Counted from the stretch's first letter, positions 16,534 to 24,838 are shown. The stretch: DNA of 64,000 nucleotides from JAWVYT01 sp046483065 (GCA_046483065.1 JAWODW010000053.1:1-64000), one strand, 5' to 3'. A program made the numbers and translations. The notes: generated by a model not told the origin, from the letters alone.

Positions 16534-17208
16534 TCAAGTCTCCGACTGTGCGATCATGGTGGCCTGCCGGAGCAGGCCCATCTTATGCCGCATGGCGTTG
16601 GCCAGGTGGTCGCTCAGGAACCCGCTGGACGGGTCCGCGGCGAGGGCCGCACGGGCTTCCACGATGGCCTGGTCGATAATCGCCAGGTTTCGTTCCACTA
16701 CCCGGATGGTCTCCGGGTCCAGCTCGTTCCGGCGGCTCTCGTACTCCGCCTCCAATGACGTGATGGCCCGGTCGAAGTCCGTGAAGGCCACGTGGGTGAC
16801 CGTCGGGTCCGCCTGGTCGATCACCGCGACCGATTCCACCTCGCCGCTCCCGGCCGCGGCCATCCAGACGGCGCTGGCCGAGAAGAGGATCAGGGCCAGG
16901 CCCGCCGCGATGAGCTGCGGGACGGTCATCACCACCCGTCGGGAGCGCCAGATCGGGACCACGTCCCGGTCCTCCGCCGCGGGTCCACCGCGGGGCTCGA
17001 GCCGGGCCTCGATCTCCGGCCACAGCTCGCGCTCCGGCGGCAGATCGGGGAGCCGACCGGCGGCGTCGACCACTGCACGCAGCTCTTCCAGCGTGCTCGC
17101 GCACTCCTCGCACTCGGCCACGTGGGCCTCGAGCTCCGCCCGCTCGGCGGGCGTCAGCTCGCCGTCCAGGTAGTCGGACAGTCGCGTCGTGTAATGTTGG
17201 TTCGTCAT
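16534..17208 (-). CDS. Anti-sigma factor with N-terminal zinc-finger domain
   Basis: A 224-residue membrane protein that should hold the adjacent ECF sigma factor inactive. Residues 1-45 form a zf-HC2/anti-sigma domain with the zinc ligands H-x3-C-x2-C in AHVAECEECASTLEEL. One membrane segment follows (PQLIAAGLALILFSASAVWMA, about residues 95-118), then a periplasmic helical region (AITSLEAEYESRRNELDPET) that may bind the ligand or protease. The ATG at 17208 lies 4 bases after the sigma gene stop, which is typical coupling. Confidence 0.88.
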   Translation of the reverse strand: MTNQHYTTRLSDYLDGELTPAERAELEAHVAECEECASTLEELRAVVDAAGRLPDLPPERELWPEIEARLEPRGGPAAEDRDVVPIWRSRRVVMTVPQLIAAGLALILFSASAVWMAAAGSGEVESVAVIDQADPTVTHVAFTDFDRAITSLEAEYESRRNELDPETIRVVERNLAIIDQAIVEARAALAADPSSGFLSDHLANAMRHKMGLLRQATMIAQSET

Positions 17209-17212
17209 GGTC

Positions 17213-17773
17213 CTATGCCGTCAGTTGCTCTCGAAGCGCCATCCGCGCCTCGTGGAGCTGGGACTTCGACGTCCCCGTCGATATGCCCAGCATGTCTCCG
17301 ATCTCCCGGTGCTTGTACCCCTCCACGTCGTGGAGCACGAATACCTGCTTGGCCCGGGGCGGGAGCCGGTCGATGGCCTGGTCCAGATCCATCCGTGCAT
17401 CCGGTCGCTGCCTCGGTGACCGGGCCCGCTCCATGGCGATCTCGTCGTGCTTGAACCGCTCCCGCCGCTTCCCCGCCTTCGTCCGCCGGGCCAGGCACAC
17501 ATTGATCGCCAGCCGGTACAGCCACGTCCCGAAGGCCGACTTGCCCTTGAACAGGTGCAGCTTGTCCCAGGCCCGGATGAAGACGTCCTGCACCACGTCA
17601 TCCACCAGCTCCGGGCCCACCATCCGCCTGCACAGCGAATGGATCCGTACCTCGTGCCGCCGGTACAGGCGCTCGAAGGCCCGCGTGTCACCGGCTACCG
17701 CCAGCGCCACGTCATCGGTGTCCGTTGTCGGAGCTCCCGGGTCCGTCGTCTTCATCATCGCTAGTTCGGCCAT
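17213..17773 (-). CDS. RNA polymerase sigma factor, ECF (RpoE-like) family
   Basis: A 186-residue ECF sigma factor. Region 2 contains LVDDVVQDVFIRAWDKLHLF and FGTWLYRLAINVCL (core binding and -10 recognition); region 4 contains LPPRAKQVFVLHDVEGYKHREIG and ISTGTSKSQLHEARMALREQ (helix-turn-helix for the -35). It heads an operon with its anti-sigma factor and two secreted DUF4097 proteins. ECF units usually autoregulate; upstream at about 17790-17815 the minus strand carries AACCTT, a possible ECF -35 box, but no consensus can be fixed from one site. Confidence 0.9.
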   Translation of the reverse strand: MAELAMMKTTDPGAPTTDTDDVALAVAGDTRAFERLYRRHEVRIHSLCRRMVGPELVDDVVQDVFIRAWDKLHLFKGKSAFGTWLYRLAINVCLARRTKAGKRRERFKHDEIAMERARSPRQRPDARMDLDQAIDRLPPRAKQVFVLHDVEGYKHREIGDMLGISTGTSKSQLHEARMALREQLTA

Positions 17774-18107
17774 TCCGTACGTTGAGATAGGAAGGCCCGT
17801 GAAAAGGTTGGATACGCCAATCTAGTATGGGGGAAGGCGACGATACAGCCGCGTGAATCCTGGCGGAAGACGCGGGGTTCCGGGCGGGGCTACCCTCGGA
17901 TTCACGCGAAGACGCCAAGGGGAACGGCAAGACGCGACGGGGTGGGATTCCGAGCTCGTTGTGGGTCGAGTGGTCGGGGGGTGTCGAGTGGTCCGGGCGA
18001 GATTGAGGGTTCTCCGGGTGGCTTCGGGTTCGCCGCGAGCGCTGAGCCCGCCGGCTCAGAAATGGCTCTTCTCCCGATTGGCTGATGCGTTTGCCCGACA
18101 CACGCCA

Positions 18108-18291
18108 GCGGTTTCGCAGCGTTCGGCACGCAGCGCCGCGGAGAGTCCCACCCGGGAGGTTGCCCTCTTCCTCTTCGTCGCCACCAGCCTGTACCTCGCC
18201 CTCCGCTTCGTACTTCGCCCTCTCTCTGGGGCGCGGGGGTAGGTAGACGGAGAGGTACGAAGCGGAGGTACAGGTACAGGCCGAGGTCGAA
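18108..18291 (+). repeat. Dispersed palindromic repeat, copy A
   Basis: A 184-base element whose inverted copy lies at 47961-48158. Shared stretches include TTCGGCACGCAGCGCCGCGG, CCACCCGGGAGG, CTGTACCTCGCCCTCCGC and AGGTACGAAGCGGAGGTAC. Its right half folds on itself: CTCCGCTTCGTAC (18201-18213) pairs perfectly with GTACGAAGCGGAG (18255-18267), and CCTGTAC (18188-18194) with GTACAGG (18274-18280). Probably a REP/BIME-like or structured RNA element; no protein is encoded. Confidence 0.75.
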
Positions 18292-18360
18292 GGAGAAAAT
18301 GAAGGAGAAGGGTCCAGGCACCTTGCCTTGCTTGCATCAACAAATTCGGAGAAGAGCTCA

Positions 18361-18394
18361 AAAAAACCGCCGGGAAGGTTGCCCCCCCGGCGGC
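18361..18394 (-). terminator. Intrinsic terminator of the second ECF sigma gene
   Basis: On the minus strand GCCGCCGGG (18394-18386) pairs with CCCGGCGG (18374-18367) and is followed directly by six T residues (complement of AAAAAA at 18361-18366). It lies 130 bases past the sigma gene stop. A strong, standard rho-independent terminator. Confidence 0.85.
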
Positions 18395-18525
18395 TTCTCT
18401 CCGTCTCGAACTGTCCTCGCCCGGCGTCGCGGCTTCAGGCCAGTTCGTAGCGTCTTTGCGTGAATCCGAACGCTGCCTCGCCGCGAGCCCTCAGAAACGC
18501 CGGAACGCCCGCCGCGTCGCGTCGC

Positions 18526-19143
18526 CTAGTTCAGCAGCGGCTCGATCATCTCGGCGAAGCTCGTGCGCGCCCGGTGCAGGCGGCTCTTCACCGTGCCCAG
18601 GTTCACGCCCGTGATGTCGGCGATCTCCTCGTAGCTCTTCCCTTCCAGCTCACGGAGCCGGAAAACCAGCTGATGGTGCTCCGGCAGCTTCTCCACCGTC
18701 TTCTCCACCGCCTCTTCCAGATACCGGTTGTTGTACATCTTGTCCGGCTTCATCGCCGAGTCCTCGAACTGCAGCGGACGATGGTCCGGCTCCCAGTTCG
18801 TGGTCAGCTTCTGGAACAGCACCAGCGGACTCCGGGAACGGTTCCGCAGCTCGTTCTTCGCCAGGTTCGAGCAGATCGTGTAGATCCACGTCGAGAACTT
18901 CTTCGACTGGTCAAAACGGTGCAGGTGCCGCGTCACACGGACGAACGCCTCCTGCACCAGGTCCTCCGCACGGTCCGGATCCCCCGTCTTCCGACGGATG
19001 AAGTGGACCAGACGGTCACGGTACCGATTGTACAGCTCGCTGAACGCCAGCGGGTGGCCGTCCAGATGCGCGGCGACCAGATCGCTGTCGGTCATATCGA
19101 GAATCGATACCTGCTGCTTATCGTCAGACTTGGCAACGGCCAT
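18526..19143 (-). CDS. RNA polymerase sigma factor, ECF family
   Basis: A 205-residue ECF sigma factor. Region 2 motifs: FSELYNRYRDRLVHFIRRK, RAEDLVQEAFVRVTRHL and FSTWIYTICSNLAKNELRN. Region 4 motifs: LPEHHQLVFRLRELEGKSYEEIA and VNLGTVKSRLHRARTSF. A linker of about 35 residues (LVLFQKLTTNWEPDHRPLQFEDSAM) separates them, longer than in the other sigma factor of the window. A good ribosome site (GGGAGGGAT) precedes the ATG at 19143. No anti-sigma gene is adjacent, so control must come from elsewhere. It has its own terminator. Confidence 0.9.
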   Translation of the reverse strand: MAVAKSDDKQQVSILDMTDSDLVAAHLDGHPLAFSELYNRYRDRLVHFIRRKTGDPDRAEDLVQEAFVRVTRHLHRFDQSKKFSTWIYTICSNLAKNELRNRSRSPLVLFQKLTTNWEPDHRPLQFEDSAMKPDKMYNNRYLEEAVEKTVEKLPEHHQLVFRLRELEGKSYEEIADITGVNLGTVKSRLHRARTSFAEMIEPLLN

Positions 19144-19219
19144 GCGCTATCCCTCCCGTATGCTGGCGAAACAGGGGAGCATCCGCTTCGACGGATCCTC
19201 CCCGGTCAACGTATTAGAA

Positions 19220-19249
19220 GCCCGGCTCCATACCTTGCAGGAACCGGGC
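19220..19249 (-). other. Hairpin in the leader of the ECF sigma gene
   Basis: GCCCGGCTCC (19220-19229) pairs with GGAACCGGGC (19240-19249) with one wobble pair, about 80 bases upstream of the sigma start. On the minus strand it is followed by TTCTAAT, a weak T-tail. It could end read-through from infC or be a leader structure. Confidence 0.45.
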
Positions 19250-19466
19250 CTATCGTTCAACTCTGATTGAAATATAGGGTCCGAGGGGCCTCGACGCAAG
19301 GGGGTTGTTCGATCATTGTTGAAGTGCGCCAAGCTGTTGTCGGAACGGCCGATACACCGCTTTTCGGGCGCCGGGGGGAGACGGGCCGGGAGGGGGTTGG
19401 ATGGACGGAACTGATTTTCTTTCTCATTCCGCCGGCGCCGGTTTGTGTACCGCCGTGAAGGGTGGA

Positions 19467-19519
19467 CCCCGGGCCCGGCTGTGCCGGAGCGCGGCAAGTA
19501 GCAGTCTCCGGGCCCGGGG
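19467..19519 (-). terminator. Long-stem hairpin downstream of infC
   Basis: CCCCGGGCCCGG (19467-19478) and CCGGGCCCGGGG (19508-19519) form a perfect 12-bp stem with a 29-base loop, starting 12 bases after the infC stop on the minus strand. No T-run follows. It probably marks the end of the infC transcript, which fits infC being a single-gene unit here. Confidence 0.5.
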
Positions 19520-19531
19520 GGGGGCACGACG

Positions 19532-20065
19532 CTACTGGGCCTGGCCGCCCAGCTCTTCGGGCTCGATGGTCATCTGCAGGACGCGGCCCTGGAGGTTGCG
19601 GTCCCGGCTGGTGACGTTGCCCACGTCCTTGGTGCGCTCGGCGACCTCGTCGAGGACGCGCTGGCCGTTCTCGGGCCTGCGCATCTCCCGGCGGCGGAAG
19701 CGAACGGTGATGCGTACGTGCTTCCCGTTCTCGAGGAACCGACGGGCGTTCCGGACCTTGAAGTCCATGTCGTGGTCGTCAGTCTTGGGCCGGAACTTCA
19801 CTTCCTTGAGCTCGTAGGTGTGCTGCTTCTTCTTGGCTTCCTTGGCGGCCTTCTGCTGCTCGTACTGGTATTTCCCCCAGTCCATGATGCGGACCACTGG
19901 CGGGCGGGCACGGGGCGCCACTTCCACCAGGTCGAGGCCGGCCTGGGCGGCCTTGTCCCGGGCCTCGTCCAGCGGGACGATGCCGACCTGCTCACCTTCC
20001 TGATCGATGAGCCGGATCGGGCTGATCCGGATGTCCTCGTTCACGCGCGTCTTCGTCTTTGCTAT
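19532..20065 (-). CDS. infC: Translation initiation factor IF-3
   Basis: IF-3 binds the 30S subunit, keeps it free and rejects wrong start codons. The 177-residue protein has the N-terminal domain RVNEDIRISPIRLIDQEGEQ, the linker YEQQKAAKEAKKKQHTYELK and the C-domain VKFRPKTDDHDMDFK with VRITVRFRRREM. The only standard start, GTG at 20044, would delete the conserved residues before VNEDIR and lies 26 bases from the ribosome site. AGGAGG (20076-20071) sits 5 bases before an in-frame ATA at 20065, giving IAKTKTRVNEDIR. Non-canonical starts on infC are known (AUU in E. coli) and allow autoregulation. rpmI and rplT, its usual neighbours, are not here. Confidence 0.93.
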   Translation of the reverse strand: MAKTKTRVNEDIRISPIRLIDQEGEQVGIVPLDEARDKAAQAGLDLVEVAPRARPPVVRIMDWGKYQYEQQKAAKEAKKKQHTYELKEVKFRPKTDDHDMDFKVRNARRFLENGKHVRITVRFRRREMRRPENGQRVLDEVAERTKDVGNVTSRDRNLQGRVLQMTIEPEELGGQAQ

Positions 20066-20121
20066 GAGATCCTCCTCCGTTCAGTAGTCAGTGCCCCCTG
20101 CCTCGGGGGTTTACTCATCCG

Positions 20122-20973
20122 TCAACCTCCGTGCCGCTGGATCGTATCCCCGCTGCATTGCAGGGAGCTGTCCAGAGGATTGAAGGTGAACCAACGACGG
20201 TCGTTGGACAACCATTGCTCGGTCACGGGAGCGCACAGGGTGGTGATGGTTTCCCGGTCCAGGATGAGTGCCGTGGCCCCACCGAGGCGCAGGGTGAACA
20301 TGGCTGTCTGGACTGGCACCGTCAGCACGAGCTCCATGGGCGGGTCGGCGGGTCGGATCACGAGCGTCCGGGTGTTGCCCTCCTTGAGGGACAGCGGGCG
20401 ACTGGTGATGACCTTGAAGCGGTGGCCCTCTACGCGGACCGAGACCCTGGCGACCACGGAAAGGTCGGGAACGTTGACCTCGTCGGGGGCCAGATCCCGA
20501 ACGAAGGTGGTGTAGAGGGCTTCATCGCTGCCGTTGCCGAGCTTCGGCATCCACTCGGTGACGGGTGCGTGGTCCGGGCGCCGGACGGCGTTCCACTCCC
20601 AGCCCCCGGTCCTGCCTCGGGCCACCGCGTCGCTCCTGGTGCTGCCCGGCAGGCGCACTGCGACCCACACGTTCTCGGGCACGGTCACGAGGTAATCCAC
20701 GGGGCCCGCCCCCACGGCGCTGAGGGTGAGGCGGTCGTGGTCGGCCAGGCCGGAGGTGGTGAAGCCCTCCTGCGCCCGGCTGGTGACCCGCACGGACCCG
20801 AACCCGCCTCGGATGAGGCGCAGCGAGCCGGGCGCCTCAACGTCCACGTGGATGTCGAGGCGAGTCCCGGCGAAGCCGAACTGCTCGCGAGCCACCTGCC
20901 ATTCCTGCGCGGCGGCTCCAGTGCCGGGAACCGCCACGAGAAGGGCCAGGAGCGGTACGATCGTCCGAGTCAT
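20122..20973 (-). CDS. Secreted hypothetical protein
   Basis: A 283-residue exported protein I do not recognise. It has a signal peptide (MTRTIVPLLALLVAVPGTGAAAQ) after an excellent ribosome site (GGAGGAGG) at the chosen ATG, 20973. The first half has strand-turn patterns (LDIHVDVEAPGSLRLIRGGFGSVRVTS) like a single DUF4097-type module; the second half includes LVIRPADPPMELVLTVPVQTAMFTL. The last part has two Cys (TTLCAPV, SLQCSGD) that could form a disulfide. Monocistronic, ending 56 bases before infC. Confidence 0.7.
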   Translation of the reverse strand: MTRTIVPLLALLVAVPGTGAAAQEWQVAREQFGFAGTRLDIHVDVEAPGSLRLIRGGFGSVRVTSRAQEGFTTSGLADHDRLTLSAVGAGPVDYLVTVPENVWVAVRLPGSTRSDAVARGRTGGWEWNAVRRPDHAPVTEWMPKLGNGSDEALYTTFVRDLAPDEVNVPDLSVVARVSVRVEGHRFKVITSRPLSLKEGNTRTLVIRPADPPMELVLTVPVQTAMFTLRLGGATALILDRETITTLCAPVTEQWLSNDRRWFTFNPLDSSLQCSGDTIQRHGG

Positions 20974-21187
20974 GGTGTTGCCTCCTCCCGTCAGTCTACC
21001 CGGATGATAGCCCCAGCCGGGGCCGTGGGTTCCGCCGGTGCCGACCCGGGAACGGGTCTTGAGAACCGGGTGTACCGAGCCCAGCTCAACGCCTGCCGTA
21101 CGCACTGGCGTGAGCCCCCGATTACGCGGTATACCGAAGAGCAGCTGAAGCAGAGGTTTGCGGATGCGCCATCGACGGACGCCGTGG

Positions 21188-21718
21188 TCAGTTCCCCGGC
21201 TCTGCCTCGTCCAGCTGGATATCGTGGAGGAAGTCCCGGAGCGGACCGCTGGTGACGGTGGCGGCCTCGGCGAGGTCGAGCATGATCCCGGGGCGCTTGA
21301 TCGAGTTGACCAGGACGTGCCCGGCGGCCACCTCCACCACCTGTCTTTCCGTCTCCTCTGACGCCGCCTCGTAATACTCGGAGTAGCGGGCGCTGACCCG
21401 CTGCTCGAAGAGCGGGAGCTGCAGCCGGGGGACGGAGCCCTCCTCGAGGTCCTCGTAGAGCGCCCGGTGCATAGCGTCCAGCACCTTCTTGCCGCGGAGG
21501 GCGTCGCCCCCGCACGCCTGCTGGCAGGAGCGGGTATGGAGCCACATGAAGAAGATCAGCGCCTCTTCGGGCTCTACCGTAGGCAGCGCCAGTACGTTGC
21601 TGCCGTTCTCCGCCCCCTCACCGTCGCCCGACAGGCCCCGGCGCTCGAGGAAATCGGAGAAACTCTCCCAGACGAGCTGGGCCAGGTTCTCGCCCAGCTC
21701 ATCCGCCGACATCCGCAT
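21188..21718 (-). CDS. Conserved-looking hypothetical protein
   Basis: A 176-residue cytoplasmic, mostly helical protein (LGENLAQLVWESFSDFLERRG, EEALIFFMWLHTRSCQQAC, DALRGKKVLDAMHRALYEDL). Family not recognised. Three Met codons (21730, 21718, 21712) could start it; the ATG at 21718 is favoured because GGAGG precedes it by 4 bases. It follows the AsmA gene by 59 bases in the same direction and may be co-transcribed with it. Confidence 0.65.
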   Translation of the reverse strand: MRMSADELGENLAQLVWESFSDFLERRGLSGDGEGAENGSNVLALPTVEPEEALIFFMWLHTRSCQQACGGDALRGKKVLDAMHRALYEDLEEGSVPRLQLPLFEQRVSARYSEYYEAASEETERQVVEVAAGHVLVNSIKRPGIMLDLAEAATVTSGPLRDFLHDIQLDEAEPGN

Positions 21719-21777
21719 TCCGCCTCCCATGTTGATGGAGACCCTAATACCGCCACGGCGGGAGGCGGTGTCAAGGT

Positions 21778-24513
21778 TCAAGGTCCGCCGCCGCCTCCAT
21801 CGCCACCACCGCCACCCGGGAGGAGCCGCCGGAGCCGCTCGCGGATGGCGTTCTCGATAGCCTGCTGGAGGCTGTCCGCCCGGAGCCGGACGGAGTCGGG
21901 CAGGAGCTCGTAGACGGAGTCGCCGAGGATGGTGCGCAAGGAGTCGGCCGGCAGGTCCCTCAGCGAGTCGGGGAGCTCGAAGCGCCCGGCGGCCTCCCGG
22001 GCTGCCCGGTCCCGCACGTCCTGGGCGGCCTCTTCCGCCGCCCCGCGGACCGCATCCTGGGCCTCCTGTGCGGCCTCCTCCACGGCGCCGGTGACCCGGT
22101 CGGTCACGGCCTCCCGCGCCGGGTCGAGGTCGAGGGTCACGTCCGGGCTCTCCACGTTGCCGTGGATCCGGAGCCCGACGGGGATGGCGTTGTCCGGCGA
22201 CGCGGTCAGGATCTGGCCGCCGATGGCGCCGGCGCGCCGGGCGAGCTCCGGGGCCAGGGCCGCCGTGGCGCTCACGTCCAGCTGCCCGCCGAAATCGAAC
22301 CAGCCGCCGGCGCGGGCGTCGATCTCGCTGCCGTCGAGAGCCGTCTCGTCGAGGGTGACCCGGGGCCCATCGATGTGGAAGCTGCCGGCCCAGTCCCGGA
22401 ACCGGAGGGTATCGAAGGCGGTGACTCCGAGCCTTTCGCCGATGGCCGTCAGGACGACCCAGTTGGCGAGCCGCCCGTCCGCGATGGCCAGCGTCCCGAC
22501 GGACCCGAGGGACTCCCGCACCGGCAGAGCGAAGCGATCGAGGGTCATCCCCACGGTGCCGGCCATGTCCAGTCGGCCGGACAGGTGGTCCTTGAAGGGG
22601 GTGAGGGTGTCGAAGAACGGGCGGGCTCCGACGCTGGTGACGCCGAACCGTCCCGCGAGCCGGGTCTCGATGGGCGCGCCGACGCTGTCGGTGCGGAGCG
22701 GCTCGACCTCGCCGTTGGCATCCACGATCCCGCCCATCAGGCCGAACCGGAGCTGCTCGAGGACGATGAGGTCCTGCGTGACGTGCGCGAGGGCGGTCAT
22801 GTCGGTGTAGCGGAGGCCGTTCCGGACCAGCGACTCGACGCTCGCGTCGATCCGGGCGTCCACGGGCGGGAGCGCCGGGATGGCGAGCCCCATCTCCTCG
22901 GCTATGGCCCCGGCCGACCGGCCCTCGATGGGGCGGTCCCGGAGACGGGCGAAGAGGAGCGATGGATAGCCGCTCGTGCTGGGCCCGAACAGCGCATCGA
23001 GGTCCAGGGCGCCGGCCTCCATGTCCACGGCCAGGCGGGGCGGGGCGGGGGCGGAGTCCACGGCGGCGGGGATCCACCCGTCGGCGGTGATGTCCAGCTC
23101 GATAGTGCTGCGATCCGGACCGAGCTCGATCCGGAAGGGGCTCACCCGCACCTGGCCCCCTTCGAACCGGGCCGTGGCGGTGGGCACGCGGACCACCGGG
23201 TCCATCCCCGCCAGGGCGACGCCCGTGGCGTCGATGGTGCCCGTGGCCCTCGCCGTCGCCAGGTCGTTCACCGGCAGCTGGGTGCGGAGGTCGATACGCA
23301 CGTCGCCGGCGAGGTCCAGCGTATCGGACACGAGGCCGAGCGGGGCCAGGCGACCCAGGTCGGCCCGGCCGCTCAACGCCACCACGGCCACCGGCGCGTC
23401 GGGGTTCCGGACCGCCACGCCGGTGTTGAAGCCCTGGCCCAGGAGCCGTCCGTCGAACCGGGCCACCACGCTGTCGAGGGAGAATACGGCCTGACCCCCT
23501 ACCCCCTCGACGAGGTTTTCGGAGCCCACCGTGACGGCCCCGTCCGAGAGGTTCAGCCGTCCTTCGACGGCGGGGAGCGTGTCCGGCGCCAGCGTTCCAT
23601 CGATGGTGGCCCGGAGGCTCGCCGTGCCCCGGAGCCCGACCTCCCGGCCGTCGGGGAGCGCGAGTTGTGCCCGCATGGAGTCGGGGACCCACGCCATGAG
23701 CCGGGCGGCGTCGATGCCGTCGGCCGCCAGGTCGATCTGTACCCCCGGTCGGCCCGAGTTGACGCCCTCTACCCGACCGCTGCCGGCCAGGGTGACGCCC
23801 TCGAAGTCCACCTCGAGCTCCCGCAGCTCCAGCCGGTCCTGGTCGAGATCCAGCGTTGCGTCGTGGTCCACCCGGAGGGCCAGGTCCCGGGCGGGCAGCA
23901 CTGCGCCGGAAAGGGTGGCATCGACGTCGTCAGCCCCGACCCATCCGGTGAGGACCAGCGACGTCAGCGTCCCTTCCTCCACGGCGCCCGAGATGGCGAG
24001 CTCCTGGCTCCACCCGTCGAGTCGGACGCGCGTGCCGTCCTGGTGGTTCGTGTATCGGAGGCTACCGTCGGTGATCCGGACCCGGTCCACGGCGAAGTCG
24101 ATATCGGCGGTGGACGCCTCGGCCGTGCTATCGGGCTCGATGACGGGGAAGTTGCTCACCCCTTCCCGATCGATCTCCACGGCGATGCGGGGGGCGTGGA
24201 GCTCGAGGCTCCGGACCACTACCCGTCTGCCGAACAGGGGCAGGATCCGGACCCGTGCCTCGGCCCGGTCGATCCGGGCCAGGGCGGTGGAGTCGGCGCC
24301 CACCGTGAGACCGGACAGTCGTACACCGGGGAGCGGGAACAGGGCGATGCCGACACGGTCGATGGCCACGGGCTCGCCGAGGGCGGCTTCCGCCCGGCGG
24401 GCGAGGGCATCGGCCACGCGCTCTTCGGGGATGAGGGCGACCGTAAGGACGAGTCCTCCGATGACGAGGACAAGCCCGGCCACCGCGATGAAGAGGATGC
24501 GGCGCCGATTCAT
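21778..24513 (-). CDS. AsmA family protein
   Basis: A 911-residue envelope protein of the AsmA/TamB-like group, now thought to form long hydrophobic grooves that carry lipids between membranes. An N-terminal membrane anchor (ILFIAVAGLVLVIGGLVLTVAL) is followed by the typical start ALARRAEAALGEPVAIDRVGIALFPLPGVRLSGL and by repeated beta-strand units through the protein. Near the C-terminus is the usual AsmA_2-type region (LAIADGRLANWVVLTAIGER), then a helical stretch (AVEEAAQEAQDAVRGAAEEA) and a Gly-rich tail. It starts 19 bases after the preceding small gene. Confidence 0.88.
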   Translation of the reverse strand: MNRRRILFIAVAGLVLVIGGLVLTVALIPEERVADALARRAEAALGEPVAIDRVGIALFPLPGVRLSGLTVGADSTALARIDRAEARVRILPLFGRRVVVRSLELHAPRIAVEIDREGVSNFPVIEPDSTAEASTADIDFAVDRVRITDGSLRYTNHQDGTRVRLDGWSQELAISGAVEEGTLTSLVLTGWVGADDVDATLSGAVLPARDLALRVDHDATLDLDQDRLELRELEVDFEGVTLAGSGRVEGVNSGRPGVQIDLAADGIDAARLMAWVPDSMRAQLALPDGREVGLRGTASLRATIDGTLAPDTLPAVEGRLNLSDGAVTVGSENLVEGVGGQAVFSLDSVVARFDGRLLGQGFNTGVAVRNPDAPVAVVALSGRADLGRLAPLGLVSDTLDLAGDVRIDLRTQLPVNDLATARATGTIDATGVALAGMDPVVRVPTATARFEGGQVRVSPFRIELGPDRSTIELDITADGWIPAAVDSAPAPPRLAVDMEAGALDLDALFGPSTSGYPSLLFARLRDRPIEGRSAGAIAEEMGLAIPALPPVDARIDASVESLVRNGLRYTDMTALAHVTQDLIVLEQLRFGLMGGIVDANGEVEPLRTDSVGAPIETRLAGRFGVTSVGARPFFDTLTPFKDHLSGRLDMAGTVGMTLDRFALPVRESLGSVGTLAIADGRLANWVVLTAIGERLGVTAFDTLRFRDWAGSFHIDGPRVTLDETALDGSEIDARAGGWFDFGGQLDVSATAALAPELARRAGAIGGQILTASPDNAIPVGLRIHGNVESPDVTLDLDPAREAVTDRVTGAVEEAAQEAQDAVRGAAEEAAQDVRDRAAREAAGRFELPDSLRDLPADSLRTILGDSVYELLPDSVRLRADSLQQAIENAIRERLRRLLPGGGGGDGGGGGP

Positions 24514-24532
24514 GTGGGACCTCCGTTCAGCT

Positions 24533-24838
24533 CTATACCGGTACGGCTTCCCAACCGATGTCCACCGGGCGGTCGTCCTGCACGGCGTCCTCCGGCGAGA
24601 TGACGATGTCGAACTCCCGGGTCGCTTCGACCCGCTCCTTCTTCTGCCGTCCGCCGGTCACGGTGCGATCCTTGACGGTGACCACGCGCTCGTGGCCGTC
24701 GGGCGCCACGAGACGCAGCGAGCTGCCGGGCTTCAGCAGCTTCGGGTCGAAGTCGCCCTCAAGGAGCTTCATCCGGAGGTTCCAGCCCCGGAGAGGGACG
24801 AAGTAGGCGTCGGAGATGCGAAAGTGGTAATCGGCCAT
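24533..24838 (-). CDS. Small hypothetical protein, EF-Tu domain 2-like barrel
   Basis: A 101-residue soluble protein. The pattern GWNLRMKLLEGDFDPKLLKPG, SSLRLVAPDGHERVVTVKDR and VTGG resembles domain 2 of translation GTPases, a small beta barrel, but with no GTPase part. This likeness is by eye. It is the first gene of a minus-strand unit with AsmA (19 bases apart) and diverges from the decarboxylase gene. Confidence 0.65.
   Translation of the reverse strand: MADYHFRISDAYFVPLRGWNLRMKLLEGDFDPKLLKPGSSLRLVAPDGHERVVTVKDRTVTGGRQKKERVEATREFDIVISPEDAVQDDRPVDIGWEAVPV

Larger units (their letters stand above)
17890..18469 (+). repeat. Large intergenic element with inverted GGATTCACG ends
   Basis: A non-coding 580-base stretch between the two sigma operons. 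GGATTCACGCGAAGACGC near 17891-17908 is repeated in inverse as GCGTCTTTGCGTGAATCC at 18452-18469, 17 of 18 bases matching. The 5' side also carries a near copy (GTGAATCCTGGCGGAAGACGC at about 17852). The interior holds the dispersed palindromic element at 18108-18291 and the terminator at 18361-18394. No credible gene is found inside. Ends made of CGCGAAG-like units resemble the ends of the 10-kb and 12-kb elements. Confidence 0.6.
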
